From assembly GCA_947503965.1 (NCBI GenBank), contig CANNFU010000001.1:186001-250000 (forward strand): a stretch of 64,000 nt of DNA, in the 5' to 3' direction. This stretch comes from an uncultured Paracoccaceae bacterium (GTDB lineage: Bacteria > Pseudomonadota > Alphaproteobacteria > Rhodobacterales > Rhodobacteraceae). Position numbers and translations under genes: made by a program. The stretch's first letter is position 1. Every line of letters begins with the position of its first letter. Of the stretch, positions 18,982-28,624 are shown piece by piece. The notes beneath the pieces were generated by a model, which saw only the letters and a list, made by a program, of their open reading frames with translations, searched no databases and had not been told where the DNA came from.

Positions 18982-20256
18982 ATGTCGATTATGCCTGAGC
19001 GCGGCCAGACACAGACACGCATAGCTGACCGCATGCGCATGATCCTGTCCTTTGCCGCTTTGTTCTTGTCAGTCGGTCTTTTACAACTTTCATCCGGGGG
19101 TGTCGGCCCCTTGGACGCGCTGACCGGGCTTCAGTCAGGGTTCAGCCAGTCGCAGGTCGGCTTTTTGGGCTCGGCGCATTTTCTGGGTTTCTTTATCGGC
19201 TGCTGGTGGGCGCCGCGCCTGATGGGCAGCGTGGGCCATAGCCGGGCCTTTGCGACCTTCACAGCGATGGGGGCGATTGGATTGGCGGCCCATGTGATCG
19301 TCGTGGACCCGTGGTTCTGGGCGTTTTGCCGGATCGGGTCGGGCATTTGCGTCGCAGGCTGCTATACGGTGATCGAGGCTTGGCTGCAGGCCAAAGTCAC
19401 CAACGAAACACGCGGTCGCGCGATAGCGAGTTATCGGATTGCCGACACAAGTGCATCCTTCGTCGCGCAATTCATGATCGGGGCGCTGGCCAATCTGGAA
19501 ACCTATATCGCCTATAACATCCTGACGATCTTCTGTTGCGCATCGCTGTTACCGCTGGCATTGACCCGTGTGCCGCAGCCGGAAACGCCAGCAGCAACGC
19601 GACTGCGGCCCAAGCTCGCGTGGATTTGTTCGCCGCTAGGCGTCGCGGCAGTGATTGTCGCAGCCTTGTCCAGCGCATCTTTCCGCATGGTTGGCCCGAT
19701 TTACGGGCAAGAGGTCGGTTTGACGGCAGCCCAGATCGGGACGTTTCTGGCTGCGTTCGTGGCCGGCGGCGCTCTGGCCCAGTATCCGGTAGGGTGGTTG
19801 GCCGACAAATATGACCGTCGCTGGGTGCTGATCTGGTTATCGGTCGCGGCGGTGTTGTCCTGCGCCGTGACTGTGGGCACTGCGGGGAATGGCACAACCA
19901 GCATCATGCTTGCCGCAGCGTTCTTTGGCCTGACAACCTTTCCGATTTATTCGGTGGCCACGGCACATGCCCATGATTTTGCGACGTCAGATCAGCGTGT
20001 GGAACTATCGGCAGCGCTGATGTTCTTTTACGCGATCGGTGCGATTGCAGCACCTTACACCACATCCGCGCTGATCACGCTTTATGGGCCTGCGGCGCTA
20101 TTCTACTTTATCTCGGCCGGGCATATCGTTCTGGTGATTTTTGGTCTGGTGCGGATGCGCAAACGACAAACGCCCGAGGACAGGACACGCTATGTTTATG
20201 CGCCGCGCACCAGTTTCGGGATCGGGCGTTTGTTGGGCCGCAGTCGGGAACGATGA
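18982..20256 (+). CDS. MFS transporter, YcaD-like
   Basis: A 424-residue major facilitator with about 12 hydrophobic segments, close in layout to the YcaD/MFS_1 group. Features include GFLGSAHFLGFFIGCWWAPRL in the first half, YTVIEAWL, and YPVGWLADKYDRRW, the loop motif of the second half. The start is uncertain: ATGs at 18982 and 18991 and a third before the first helix (19033) are possible, and none has a strong ribosome site. Substrate unknown. Confidence 0.87.
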   Translation: MSIMPERGQTQTRIADRMRMILSFAALFLSVGLLQLSSGGVGPLDALTGLQSGFSQSQVGFLGSAHFLGFFIGCWWAPRLMGSVGHSRAFATFTAMGAIGLAAHVIVVDPWFWAFCRIGSGICVAGCYTVIEAWLQAKVTNETRGRAIASYRIADTSASFVAQFMIGALANLETYIAYNILTIFCCASLLPLALTRVPQPETPAATRLRPKLAWICSPLGVAAVIVAALSSASFRMVGPIYGQEVGLTAAQIGTFLAAFVAGGALAQYPVGWLADKYDRRWVLIWLSVAAVLSCAVTVGTAGNGTTSIMLAAAFFGLTTFPIYSVATAHAHDFATSDQRVELSAALMFFYAIGAIAAPYTTSALITLYGPAALFYFISAGHIVLVIFGLVRMRKRQTPEDRTRYVYAPRTSFGIGRLLGRSRER

Positions 20257-20418
20257 CGACGAAAAGACCCTTTTGAATGGTGCAGTCAGATATCGCAGTC
20301 CGGTCGCTCTGCTGTCCAGAGTGGGCATTGAAGAGAGGCATCAGAAGCTGCCCAGCCTTTCTTTGCGCTGGCGCGACAGATATGGACGACATTTCTTGAA
20401 GTAAGAAGGCCCTGCCGG

Positions 20419-22014
20419 TCAGGCCACCTTGCCTTCAAAGGCGGCCGCCATCAGCGCGCGGGTGTAATCTGTTTGTGGGGCGTCAAAGATGGCGTCGGCA
20501 TCGCCCGCCTCGACCACGTCCCCCTGTTTCATCACCATGACCTTGTGTGACAAGGCGCGCACCACCTTCAGATCATGGCTGATGAACAAATAGGCCAGCC
20601 CGTATTTCTGCTGTAGATCGCGCAGCAGCTGCACAATCTGAACCTGCACTGTCATATCCAGCGCGCTTGTCGGCTCATCCAGGATCAGCAGCTTGGGTCG
20701 CAGGATCATGGCCCGCGCAATTGCGATCCGCTGGCGCTGCCCGCCCGAAAACTCGTGCGGGTAGCGATCCATCAGGGACGGGTTCAACCCCACCTCGTGC
20801 AAGATCTCGGCCACCATATCCCGGCGGTTGCGACCCGGTTGAACGCCATGTACGCCAAGCCCCTCTGCCACGATCTCGGCCACGGTCATGCGCGGGCTGA
20901 GCGATCCATATGGGTCCTGAAATACGATCTGCATGTCACTGCGCAACGGGCGCATCTGCCGTTGGTTCAGGTGCTGAATGTCCTTGCCGTGAAACGCGAT
21001 CCGCCCTTCGGACCGGATCAGGCGCATCACGGCCAAGGCAAGGGTCGTCTTGCCCGACCCGCTTTCGCCAACAACGCCCAGTGTCTCACCAGCGCGGACG
21101 GTCAGCGTGGCCTCGTTCACCGCCTTGATATGACCGACCGTGCGCCTGAGCAGACCGCGCTGGATCGGAAACCAGATCTTTGCCTGCTCCGTTTCCAGCA
21201 CAATGGGCGCATCAGACTGCACCGGCGTCGGTCCGCCAACGGATTCGGACGCAAGAAGCATTTGGGTGTAAGGATGCTGCGGGCTGTCAAAGATTTGCGC
21301 CGTCGGGCCGCTTTCAACAATCTCGCCGTCTTTCATGACACAAACCCGATCCGCGATCTTGCGCACAATGGTCAGGTCATGGGTAATGAACAGCATCGAC
21401 ATGCCTTCATCGCGTTTGAGATCGGCGAGCAGATCAAGGATTTGCGCCTGAATGGTCACATCCAGTGCGGTTGTCGGTTCATCTGCGATCAACAGATTTG
21501 GACCGTTGGCAAGCGCCATCGCAATCATCACACGCTGCCGTTGCCCGCCGGATAACTGGTGCGGATATGCCGTCAGCCGGCTTTCGGCGTCGCGAATACC
21601 GACGCGTTCCAGCAGTTCGATAATCCGGGTCCCGACAGCCGCACCACGCAGACCCTGATGCAGTTCGATGCTTTCGGCCAACTGCTTTTCAATCGTGTGC
21701 AGCGGGTTGAGCGATGTCATCGGTTCCTGAAAGATAAAGCTGATATCGTTGCCACGTACACGGCGCAGCGCCGCGTCGTCGGCGCCGACCATTTCTTCGC
21801 CTTTATATTTGATCGACCCCGCCATCACTGCGCTATCGCCCAAAAGCTGCACGGTGGACAATGCGCTGACTGACTTGCCAGACCCGCTTTCGCCGACAAT
21901 GGCGACCGTCTCGCCCTTGTTCACCTGAAACGAAATCCCGCGCACCGCATGGGTCGTCTCACCATCCTGTCGGAACGCGACCTTCAGGTTCTGCACATCC
22001 AAAACAACACTCAT
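20419..22014 (-). CDS. yejF: Peptide ABC transporter ATP-binding protein YejF type (duplicated ATPase)
   Basis: A 531-residue fusion of two ABC ATPase domains. The first (about 1-260) has [13 protein letters not shown] and SGGQRQRV; the second (about 275-530) has [24 protein letters not shown] and [11 protein letters not shown]. The double-domain form is the hallmark of YejF, which energises uptake of oligopeptides and, in enterobacteria, microcin C. It overlaps yejE by 4 bases and is the last gene of the unit. Confidence 0.93.
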   Translation of the reverse strand: MSVVLDVQNLKVAFRQDGETTHAVRGISFQVNKGETVAIVGESGSGKSVSALSTVQLLGDSAVMAGSIKYKGEEMVGADDAALRRVRGNDISFIFQEPMTSLNPLHTIEKQLAESIELHQGLRGAAVGTRIIELLERVGIRDAESRLTAYPHQLSGGQRQRVMIAMALANGPNLLIADEPTTALDVTIQAQILDLLADLKRDEGMSMLFITHDLTIVRKIADRVCVMKDGEIVESGPTAQIFDSPQHPYTQMLLASESVGGPTPVQSDAPIVLETEQAKIWFPIQRGLLRRTVGHIKAVNEATLTVRAGETLGVVGESGSGKTTLALAVMRLIRSEGRIAFHGKDIQHLNQRQMRPLRSDMQIVFQDPYGSLSPRMTVAEIVAEGLGVHGVQPGRNRRDMVAEILHEVGLNPSLMDRYPHEFSGGQRQRIAIARAMILRPKLLILDEPTSALDMTVQVQIVQLLRDLQQKYGLAYLFISHDLKVVRALSHKVMVMKQGDVVEAGDADAIFDAPQTDYTRALMAAAFEGKVA

Positions 22015-23207
22015 CTGGCGTCTGTCCCGGTTTTGGCCAGCGACACCTCGGCGTCAAACAGGGTATCATCCACTACTGCATCGCCATCGGCCACAAAGGT
22101 TTTCCGCGGATCAAACGCATCGCGCACGCCTTCGAATATGAAGACCAGAAGCGACAGCATGATCGCAAATGTAAAGAAAGCGGTGAAGCCCAGCCAGGGG
22201 GCCTGCAGGTTCTGTTTGGCTTGCAAGGTCATCTCACCCAGTGACGGGGCCGACGAAGGCAGACCGAAACCAAGGAAATCCAGTGAGGCCAACCCACCAA
22301 TCGCGCCGGTCACCAGAAACGGCAGCATTGTCAGCGTGGCCACCATCGCGTTGGGCAGCATGTGCCGGAACATGATGACCCGATCGCGCACGCCCAGCGC
22401 CTTTGCCGCGCGCACATATTCCAGATTGCGGGCGCGCAGGAATTCTGCCCTGACCACCCCGACAAGGGCGGGCCAGCCGAACAGCACTGTCAAAAAGACA
22501 AGGAGCCAGTAACTTCGCCCCAGTATCGCGAAGACAATGATGATCACGTAAAGCGATGGCATCCCCGTCCAGATTTCGATGAAGCGTTGGAAAATTAGGT
22601 CGGTCCAGCCACCGAAATACCCCTGCACCGCACCCGCCATGATTCCGATGATTGAGGCGGCAACCGTTACCGTCAGCGCGAAGGTTACCGATAATCGGAA
22701 CCCATAGATGACACGCGCCAGCACATCGCGCTTTGTGTCATCCGTGCCCAGCCAATTATCGGCTGATGGGGGCGACGGAGCCACACCGCGTACATCGACG
22801 ATGGTGTTGTAGGAATAAGGAATAATCGGCCAAAGCATCCAGCCTTTCTGGAAATCACCGTCCAGCGTTTCGCCAGCCTCGACCGCTGCGATCAGGGTCT
22901 CGGGATCGTCGAAACATTCTTCCAGCCCGCCGGTGATGATCAGGCAATCCACCTCAACCTCGCCATAGCCAGCCTCGGTCGGGAAATCGCCACCAAAATC
23001 CCGCTCTGAATAAAAGCTGAAGATCGGCATCCTGATTTCGCCGCGGTAGCTGACCGCGATGGGCTTGTCGTTGGCGATAAACTCGGCAAATAGCGACAAA
23101 CCGAACAGCACGCTGAAGATGACCAACGACCAATACGCCCGCCGGTTGCGGCGGAAATTGCGCAAACGGCGCTGGTTCAGGGGGGAAAGGAACGGACGCC
23201 GGGCCAT
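22011..23207 (-). CDS. yejE: Peptide ABC transporter permease YejE type
   Basis: A 398-residue inner-membrane permease with an N-terminal helix preceded by the NQRRLRNFRRNRRAYWSL segment, a periplasmic insert of about 100 residues characteristic of YejE, and a C-terminal OppC-like core. The EAA-type loop reads AKALGVRDRVIMFRHMLPNA. It starts one base from the YejB stop. Confidence 0.93.
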   Translation of the reverse strand: MARRPFLSPLNQRRLRNFRRNRRAYWSLVIFSVLFGLSLFAEFIANDKPIAVSYRGEIRMPIFSFYSERDFGGDFPTEAGYGEVEVDCLIITGGLEECFDDPETLIAAVEAGETLDGDFQKGWMLWPIIPYSYNTIVDVRGVAPSPPSADNWLGTDDTKRDVLARVIYGFRLSVTFALTVTVAASIIGIMAGAVQGYFGGWTDLIFQRFIEIWTGMPSLYVIIIVFAILGRSYWLLVFLTVLFGWPALVGVVRAEFLRARNLEYVRAAKALGVRDRVIMFRHMLPNAMVATLTMLPFLVTGAIGGLASLDFLGFGLPSSAPSLGEMTLQAKQNLQAPWLGFTAFFTFAIMLSLLVFIFEGVRDAFDPRKTFVADGDAVVDDTLFDAEVSLAKTGTDAR

Positions 23208-24286
23208 CAGTTTCGCGCCTCAAAATCAATGCGCGGATCGATCAGCACGTAGGTCAGATCGGTAAGGATACCGACAATCAGGCCGATAAGTGAGAAGGCG
23301 AAAAGCGTGCCGAATACAACGGGATAGTCGCGCGCCACGGCGGCTTCAAATCCCAGTCGTCCCAGCCCATCCAATGAGAACAGGGTTTCGATGATTAGCG
23401 ATCCCCCAAAGAACACTCCGATGAACAATGCCGGGAAGCCAGAGATCACAATCAGCATCCCATTGCGGAACACGTGCCCGTAAAGCACGCGCGCCTCGGT
23501 CAGCCCCTTGGCCCGGGCGGTCATCACATACTGTTTCTTGATCTCATCAAGAAAACTGTTCTTGGTCAGCAATGTCAGGGTCGCAAAGGCCGATATGGTT
23601 GACGCCAGAACAGGCAAGGTGATGTGCCAGAAATAATCCAGCACCTTGCCGATCAGGCTCAGATCCTCCCAATTGGCCGATGTGAGGCCACGCAAAGGGA
23701 ACAACCGGAAATAGGATCCACCGGCAAACAGCACGATCAACAGGATCGCAAATAGAAAGCCCGGGATCGCATAACCGACGATGATGGCACCCGAGGTCCA
23801 TGTATCAAAGGGCGTGCCATCGCGTACCGCCTTCTTGATGCCCAGCGGGATCGAAATCAGATAGGCAATCAAGGTCGACCAAAGCCCCAGCGTGATCGAC
23901 ACGGGCATCTTTTCCATCACAAGATCGAACACGCTGATCGAGCGGAAATAGCTTTCGCCAAAATCGAAGCGCATGTAGTTCCACATCATATTCAGGAAGC
24001 GCTCTAACGGCGGCTTGTCGAACCCAAACTCGCGCTCCAACTCGGCGATGAATTCCGGCGGCAGACCGCGACCACCGATATAATCGCTGTCGGACTCGCC
24101 ACCAATATCGGCATCGCCACCCCCGCCCGAAATGCTTTCGAACACATCACCCTGCCCTTCAAGGTTGGCAAGGATCTGTTCAATCGGGCCACCGGGCACA
24201 AATTGGGTCAGCGCGAAGTTGATGATCATGATCCCCAGCAGCGTGGGGATCACAAGCAACAAACGTCGGAGGATATAGGCGCCCAT
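23207..24286 (-). CDS. yejB: Peptide ABC transporter permease YejB type
   Basis: A 359-residue permease. The opening [17 protein letters not shown] is typical of OppB/YejB. A Gly/Asp-rich periplasmic insert (about residues 50-75) and the EAA loop [21 protein letters not shown] follow. It lies 9 bases after yejA and touches yejE, so all four genes form one transcript. Confidence 0.93.
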   Translation of the reverse strand: MGAYILRRLLLVIPTLLGIMIINFALTQFVPGGPIEQILANLEGQGDVFESISGGGGDADIGGESDSDYIGGRGLPPEFIAELEREFGFDKPPLERFLNMMWNYMRFDFGESYFRSISVFDLVMEKMPVSITLGLWSTLIAYLISIPLGIKKAVRDGTPFDTWTSGAIIVGYAIPGFLFAILLIVLFAGGSYFRLFPLRGLTSANWEDLSLIGKVLDYFWHITLPVLASTISAFATLTLLTKNSFLDEIKKQYVMTARAKGLTEARVLYGHVFRNGMLIVISGFPALFIGVFFGGSLIIETLFSLDGLGRLGFEAAVARDYPVVFGTLFAFSLIGLIVGILTDLTYVLIDPRIDFEARN

Positions 24287-24295
24287 CTCGGTGTC

Positions 24296-26212
24296 TTACT
24301 GGAACGCGCCGGCGGCCTGCAGGGCGTCGAACTTCTCTTGATTGAACCACCAGTAATCAAGATGACCCAGACCAAACTCGGGAAGGTTTTCCGGATGTTC
24401 ATACATATCGAAATACGCGACCCAGTTTTTACCCAGATACCATGTCGGGACCATGAAGTATTCGTACCGCATGATGCGGTCTGCTGCCATCACCATAGCA
24501 GCCATTTCATCATAGGTTTCAGCCTCGGGGATAAGCCTGCCCAACTCATCTATCGCCTCTGAGCAATACGCGGCCGGATTGAAAACGTCGTCTTTGTCCT
24601 CGCACCCAAATCGTTGAGAAAACCCGGTGCCTTCCTGCAACCCGTTGCGGTAACTGCCGAAAATCATGTCGTAGTCTTTGGCCTGCCTGCGGGCCTGATA
24701 TTGCGAAGGATCGACACGGTTGTAAGTTATATTGACGCCTAACCGCTTGAGGTTCTCGATATAGGGATTGATGATCCGATCAAACGACTGGCTTGTTTCA
24801 AGAAATTCCACATCCAGCGTCTGGCCATCTGCATTCCGCAGCAAACCGTCATCCGATGTTGTCCAACCCGCCTCTTCCATCAATGCCAAGGCCTGTCGCA
24901 GGTTCCCCCTGTCCAAAGGACGCTCACCGGAGACATGTGGCAACAGGGCCTCTTGGGTAAAGATCTCATCGGGTATTTGGCCGCGCAAGCCTTCCAGAAC
25001 TTCCAACTCGCGGCCTGTTGGCAAACCAACCGCCTTCAGCCGGTCATTTTCCCAAAAACTCTCGCGTTGTTGGAAAAGGCCGTACTGCAAATTCTCATTG
25101 GTCCAGGTAAAGTTATAAAGCAGCCCCATCGCGCGGCGCACCCGGCGATCTGCAAACTTTTCGCGGTCCATATTAAAGGTGAAACCGGACGCCGCGGGCA
25201 TCGTGCCATCATCCAACTCGCGGCGCACGACCCATCCGCGTTCAAGTGCGGGAAAATTGTAGGATGTCGCCCAATTGATCGAACTGTTTTCACGACGGAA
25301 CGTGAATTCGCCAGCTTTGAAGGCCTCAAATGCGGCAGAGCTATCGGCGAAATATTCAATACGTATGCTGTCAAAATTCCCACGTCCGACATTGATCGGG
25401 ACGTCCTGGCCCCAATAGTCGGGGTTACGTTCGTAGACAATCGACCGGCCGACATCAATAGTCCCAACCACGTATTCGGCCGTGCCCGGTGATGTCTCTA
25501 GTCCCGGCTCGTCCAGTCGAGCGCCGGTTTCTTCAAACCAAGCTTTCGACATGACCGGAAATCCACCGATTTGTCCGATCCGACCGCGAACAGGATACTC
25601 GTCCGAGAACGTGACCTTCATCGCGTTGTCTCCAACGGCCTCAATATCTTCGATCAATACTTTCAGAGATGCCGCCAGAGACGGCGTGCCCTGTTCGATA
25701 AACAACTCGATCGTGAAAATCACGTCCTCAACCGTCATTAGTGTCCCGTCTGAGAAAACAACGTCGTCACGCATGTTGAAGATGACCCAGGATTTGTCCT
25801 CTGGATAGGTGAGCGATGTGCAAAGCAGACAATAAGACGATCCCACCTCGTCCGAGGTCGGCGTCAGGATGGTTTCCCAAATGACGGAAGACAGCGCGCC
25901 GGGCGACCCTGACAGCGTCGCATAGGGGTTCATGCTGTCGAATGTGCCATTGGTCGATACCGAAATCTCACCCCCCAGCGGGGCATCGGGGTTCACATAA
26001 TCCAGATGCGGAAAGTCCGGCGGATACTTCAAATCCCCATATTCATTGAAACCATGGGTTTCGATGATCGCGACATGGCTTTCCGCGAAAACCTGTGACG
26101 CGCCCCAAAGCGCAGCAATTCCAATCACAGAACCCGCAATCCAGTATCTGAGGCAGTCGACCTGCGGGTCGTGACGCTGGGCGATAACACGAGATTGGGG
26201 GCGGCTTTGCAT
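24296..26212 (-). CDS. yejA: Peptide ABC transporter substrate-binding protein YejA type
   Basis: A periplasmic family 5 binding protein of about 638 residues. The opening after the signal peptide, HGFNEYGDLKYPPDFPHLDYVNPDAP, matches the YejA group, which is longer than OppA. The N terminus has an extended basic region before the hydrophobic core, with cleavage likely after QVFA. The frame begins at 26302; two adjacent ATGs (26215 and 26212) follow a GGAG, and the second has the better spacing. First gene of yejABEF. Confidence 0.9.
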   Translation of the reverse strand: MQSRPQSRVIAQRHDPQVDCLRYWIAGSVIGIAALWGASQVFAESHVAIIETHGFNEYGDLKYPPDFPHLDYVNPDAPLGGEISVSTNGTFDSMNPYATLSGSPGALSSVIWETILTPTSDEVGSSYCLLCTSLTYPEDKSWVIFNMRDDVVFSDGTLMTVEDVIFTIELFIEQGTPSLAASLKVLIEDIEAVGDNAMKVTFSDEYPVRGRIGQIGGFPVMSKAWFEETGARLDEPGLETSPGTAEYVVGTIDVGRSIVYERNPDYWGQDVPINVGRGNFDSIRIEYFADSSAAFEAFKAGEFTFRRENSSINWATSYNFPALERGWVVRRELDDGTMPAASGFTFNMDREKFADRRVRRAMGLLYNFTWTNENLQYGLFQQRESFWENDRLKAVGLPTGRELEVLEGLRGQIPDEIFTQEALLPHVSGERPLDRGNLRQALALMEEAGWTTSDDGLLRNADGQTLDVEFLETSQSFDRIINPYIENLKRLGVNITYNRVDPSQYQARRQAKDYDMIFGSYRNGLQEGTGFSQRFGCEDKDDVFNPAAYCSEAIDELGRLIPEAETYDEMAAMVMAADRIMRYEYFMVPTWYLGKNWVAYFDMYEHPENLPEFGLGHLDYWWFNQEKFDALQAAGAFQ

Positions 26213-26328
26213 CATACTCTCCGGTTCAGACGAAAACATAGTACTCATAAATGACGCTAGAGGACACGATGGCAAATGTTCAAGTTGAGAATACGTGAAC
26301 ACAGAGTGAGAAAGCCATCCGACTCATG

Positions 26329-26354
26329 AAAAAGGCCGCCCATGATGGACGGCC
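26329..26354 (-). terminator. Terminator of the cytochrome c gene
   Basis: A GC-rich stem with one mismatch (26334-26341 with 26347-26354) is followed on the minus strand by five T residues (26329-26333). It starts 27 bases past the cytochrome stop and separates cycM from the yej operon. Confidence 0.75.
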
Positions 26355-26381
26355 CATTTTCTGCACAGCGGATAAGTCGTA

Positions 26382-26900
26382 TCACCCGCCAATCGTGGCA
26401 AGATATGCGATCAGGTTCGCGCGGTCCTCAGCGCTGCGCATACCGTTATAGCCCATTGCCGTGCCTGGCGCCCAAACCCGCGGGTTTTCAAGAAATCCGT
26501 TGAGGTTTTCCGGGGTCCAGACATCCGCAACCGCGACCAAGGCGCCGGAATAGTTGAAATCATCGTAGAATGCGACAGGCCGGTTCACGACACCATAAAG
26601 CGCGGGCCCCGTACCATGGACGCCTGATTCAAGCGCATGACAGGATCGGCAGCTGCGCCAAAGACCTTCACCGGCTTCTGCACTGGCTGAAGCATAGATC
26701 ACCTCGAAAGGTACTTCTTCGACATCTTCTTCGACTTCACCCTCGGCACCCGCGACCTCGATCACGTAAGCCTGCGCATGGTCCTTGCCATGGCCGCCTG
26801 TGTGATAAATCTCTTCGGCGAGCCATGCGCCCAGCAGGTAAACCAAAAACGTGCCGCACAGAGCGCCAATTGCTTTGGTCATTGTCATTGTGTCGAACAT
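26382..26900 (-). CDS. cycM: Membrane-anchored cytochrome c552 (CycM type)
   Basis: An electron carrier of 172 residues that links the bc1 complex to cytochrome c oxidase from the periplasmic face. Residues 1-32 hold an uncleaved anchor (MFDTMTMTK then a hydrophobic helix), as in Paracoccus CycM. An acidic linker follows, then one haem domain with CRSCH and the distal Met in PGTAMGY. The frame is open to 27350, but the ATG at 26900 begins the conserved anchor; an in-frame ATG at 26912 is the alternative. Divergent from pheA, a common alphaproteobacterial arrangement. Confidence 0.92.
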   Translation of the reverse strand: MFDTMTMTKAIGALCGTFLVYLLGAWLAEEIYHTGGHGKDHAQAYVIEVAGAEGEVEEDVEEVPFEVIYASASAEAGEGLWRSCRSCHALESGVHGTGPALYGVVNRPVAFYDDFNYSGALVAVADVWTPENLNGFLENPRVWAPGTAMGYNGMRSAEDRANLIAYLATIGG

Positions 26901-27020
26901 GTCGCGTTCCATCTCGTTTCGGTGTTCCGCGGTTATGTATCCGCTTCCAACACCGGGTTGCAAGGTATAGTGGCGCGACGAAACGCCCATTTTGGTGGGT
27001 TGACGCAGGGAGGCAGCACA

Positions 27021-27869
27021 ATGGCACCGAAAATCGCATTCCAGGGGGAACTGGGCGCCTATGGACACGAGGCTTGCGCAACCGCACGCCCGGATTTCGA
27101 CCCCCTGCCCTGCAGCACATTTGAAGATGCAATTGACGCTGTCCGTAATGGTGATGCGGACCTTGGCATGATCGCAGTCGAAAACTCGACCTATGGCCGG
27201 GTCGCCGATGTTCATTCGCTCCTGCCCGAAAGCGGCCTGCAGATCGTCGACGAGACATTTGTGCGCGTACATATCAACCTTTTGGGCACCCAGAGCGCCG
27301 AGTTGAGCGACATAACCGAGGCCTTCGGGCACCCGGTGATATTGCCGCAATGCGGATCTTTCTTGCGCAGCAACAATATCCGGGGACGCACCAGTTCAGA
27401 CAATGCACGGGCTGCGCGCGAGGTGGCAGCGGGGGGTGACAAGCATGTAGCCGCCCTTGCTTCTGAACTTGCAGCCGAGATCTATGGTCTCAAGGTCCTT
27501 GCGAAACACATTGAAGATCACGACCGCAACACGACGCGCTTTCTGATCATGGCACGCGAACCTGACTTCAGGCGGCGTGGCGAGTTCGGGATGATGACCA
27601 GTTTTGTCTTTCGCGTCCGCAATATTCCCGCAGCACTTTACAAGGCGATGGGCGGCTTCGCCACCAATGGCGTGAATATGACCAAGCTGGAAAGCTACAT
27701 GGTCGGCGGCGCGTTTACTGCGACCCAGTTTTACGCGGAAATCGAAGGGCACCCAGATGACCGCAACGTACAGCTTGCATTGGAAGAGCTGGGTTATTTC
27801 ACTGATCAGCTGCACGTGATGGGCGTCTATCCGGCGGCCGCGCGGCGCCATGACGAACCTGCCGACTGA
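27021..27869 (+). CDS. pheA: Prephenate dehydratase
   Basis: Converts prephenate to phenylpyruvate in phenylalanine synthesis; 282 residues, cytosolic. The catalytic domain (1 to about 180) contains IAFQGELGAYGHEA, the VENSTYGRV segment and the catalytic Thr region in DRNTTRFLIM. The C-terminal ACT domain (about 190-275) carries LESYMVGG, the phenylalanine-sensing site. The frame opens at 26778, but the ATG at 27021 has GGGAGG 7 bases upstream. It ends 2 bases before the convergent SagB-type gene. Confidence 0.95.
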   Translation: MAPKIAFQGELGAYGHEACATARPDFDPLPCSTFEDAIDAVRNGDADLGMIAVENSTYGRVADVHSLLPESGLQIVDETFVRVHINLLGTQSAELSDITEAFGHPVILPQCGSFLRSNNIRGRTSSDNARAAREVAAGGDKHVAALASELAAEIYGLKVLAKHIEDHDRNTTRFLIMAREPDFRRRGEFGMMTSFVFRVRNIPAALYKAMGGFATNGVNMTKLESYMVGGAFTATQFYAEIEGHPDDRNVQLALEELGYFTDQLHVMGVYPAAARRHDEPAD

Positions 27870-27871
27870 TC

Positions 27872-28621
27872 TTAGCGATCGTCGGCGGCAGCACCAATCG
27901 CGATGGTGTAGATAACCGCCTCTGCCGCGCCATCCAAACCGATCATTTGATTCAGCTTTTCGTCGTAAAAGCCGCCCATACACAGGCTGCCCAGCCCCTG
28001 TTCCTGCGCGGCCAGACACAGATTTTGCACAACGTGCCCTGCCTCAAACAGGACGAAGCGATAGCCGCGTGCCCCGTATTTGTTTTGTGTGCGGGCAAAC
28101 TCCGCCCCCAAACACACGATCAGCGGGGCTGTTGCGACGCAATCCCATGTCAGAAACGTCTCTGGACCACTTGCTTGCCAAGTGTCGCCGCCCAATACTT
28201 CAAGATCATCACCAATCGCGTCATAGTGATAGATGCCAGCGGCCAACCCAGTCACGTTGCGAACCAGTGCATAGACTTCCAGCGGGTACAGTGCGCCTGC
28301 CGAAGGCACCGGGCGCCGCAGGACCTTGTTTCCGGACGCAGTTGTCGGGCCCAGCGCCGCATAGGCGCTGCGCAAAAGCCCAGCGCAAGTCGTAAGCGAC
28401 ATCGGCGTGTCGGCAAAGGCGCGTTGCGATCTGCGGGCTTGCGCCAGTTGGTCAACAACGCCGGGCTGCGTTGACGGCAGTGCAATGCGGGGTGCATGCA
28501 GGTCAGACTTGGTCCTTTGTTGAAATGGTGCGTTCGGCACCGGGTTTTCATTGATCCAAGGACCCGAATTCAGGTGAAAAAGCCGTGACAGGCCCGTGGT
28601 GTCATCGATCCGATTGCTCAT
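27872..28621 (-). CDS. SagB/ThcOx-type dehydrogenase (azoline oxidase of a RiPP pathway)
   Basis: An FMN nitroreductase-fold protein of 249 residues. In thiazole/oxazole-modified microcin (TOMM) pathways this enzyme oxidises azolines to azoles. Seen in order: RRSQR (63-67) for FMN binding, PSAGALYPLE (106-115), KYGARGYRFVLFEAGHVVQN (181-200) and GGFYD (216-220). The Lys-Tyr pair at 181-182 corresponds to the catalytic pair described for McbC-type oxidases. It starts 3 bases after the YcaO stop and is the last gene of the trio. A role outside RiPPs, as for some ThcOx proteins, cannot be excluded. Confidence 0.9.
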   Translation of the reverse strand: MSNRIDDTTGLSRLFHLNSGPWINENPVPNAPFQQRTKSDLHAPRIALPSTQPGVVDQLAQARRSQRAFADTPMSLTTCAGLLRSAYAALGPTTASGNKVLRRPVPSAGALYPLEVYALVRNVTGLAAGIYHYDAIGDDLEVLGGDTWQASGPETFLTWDCVATAPLIVCLGAEFARTQNKYGARGYRFVLFEAGHVVQNLCLAAQEQGLGSLCMGGFYDEKLNQMIGLDGAAEAVIYTIAIGAAADDR

Positions 28622-28624
28622 CCG

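Noticed and set aside
20408..20425. GGCC-type hairpin at the end of yejF as a terminator
   Set aside because: The stem overlaps the stop codon, pairing is partial and there is no T tract on the minus strand.
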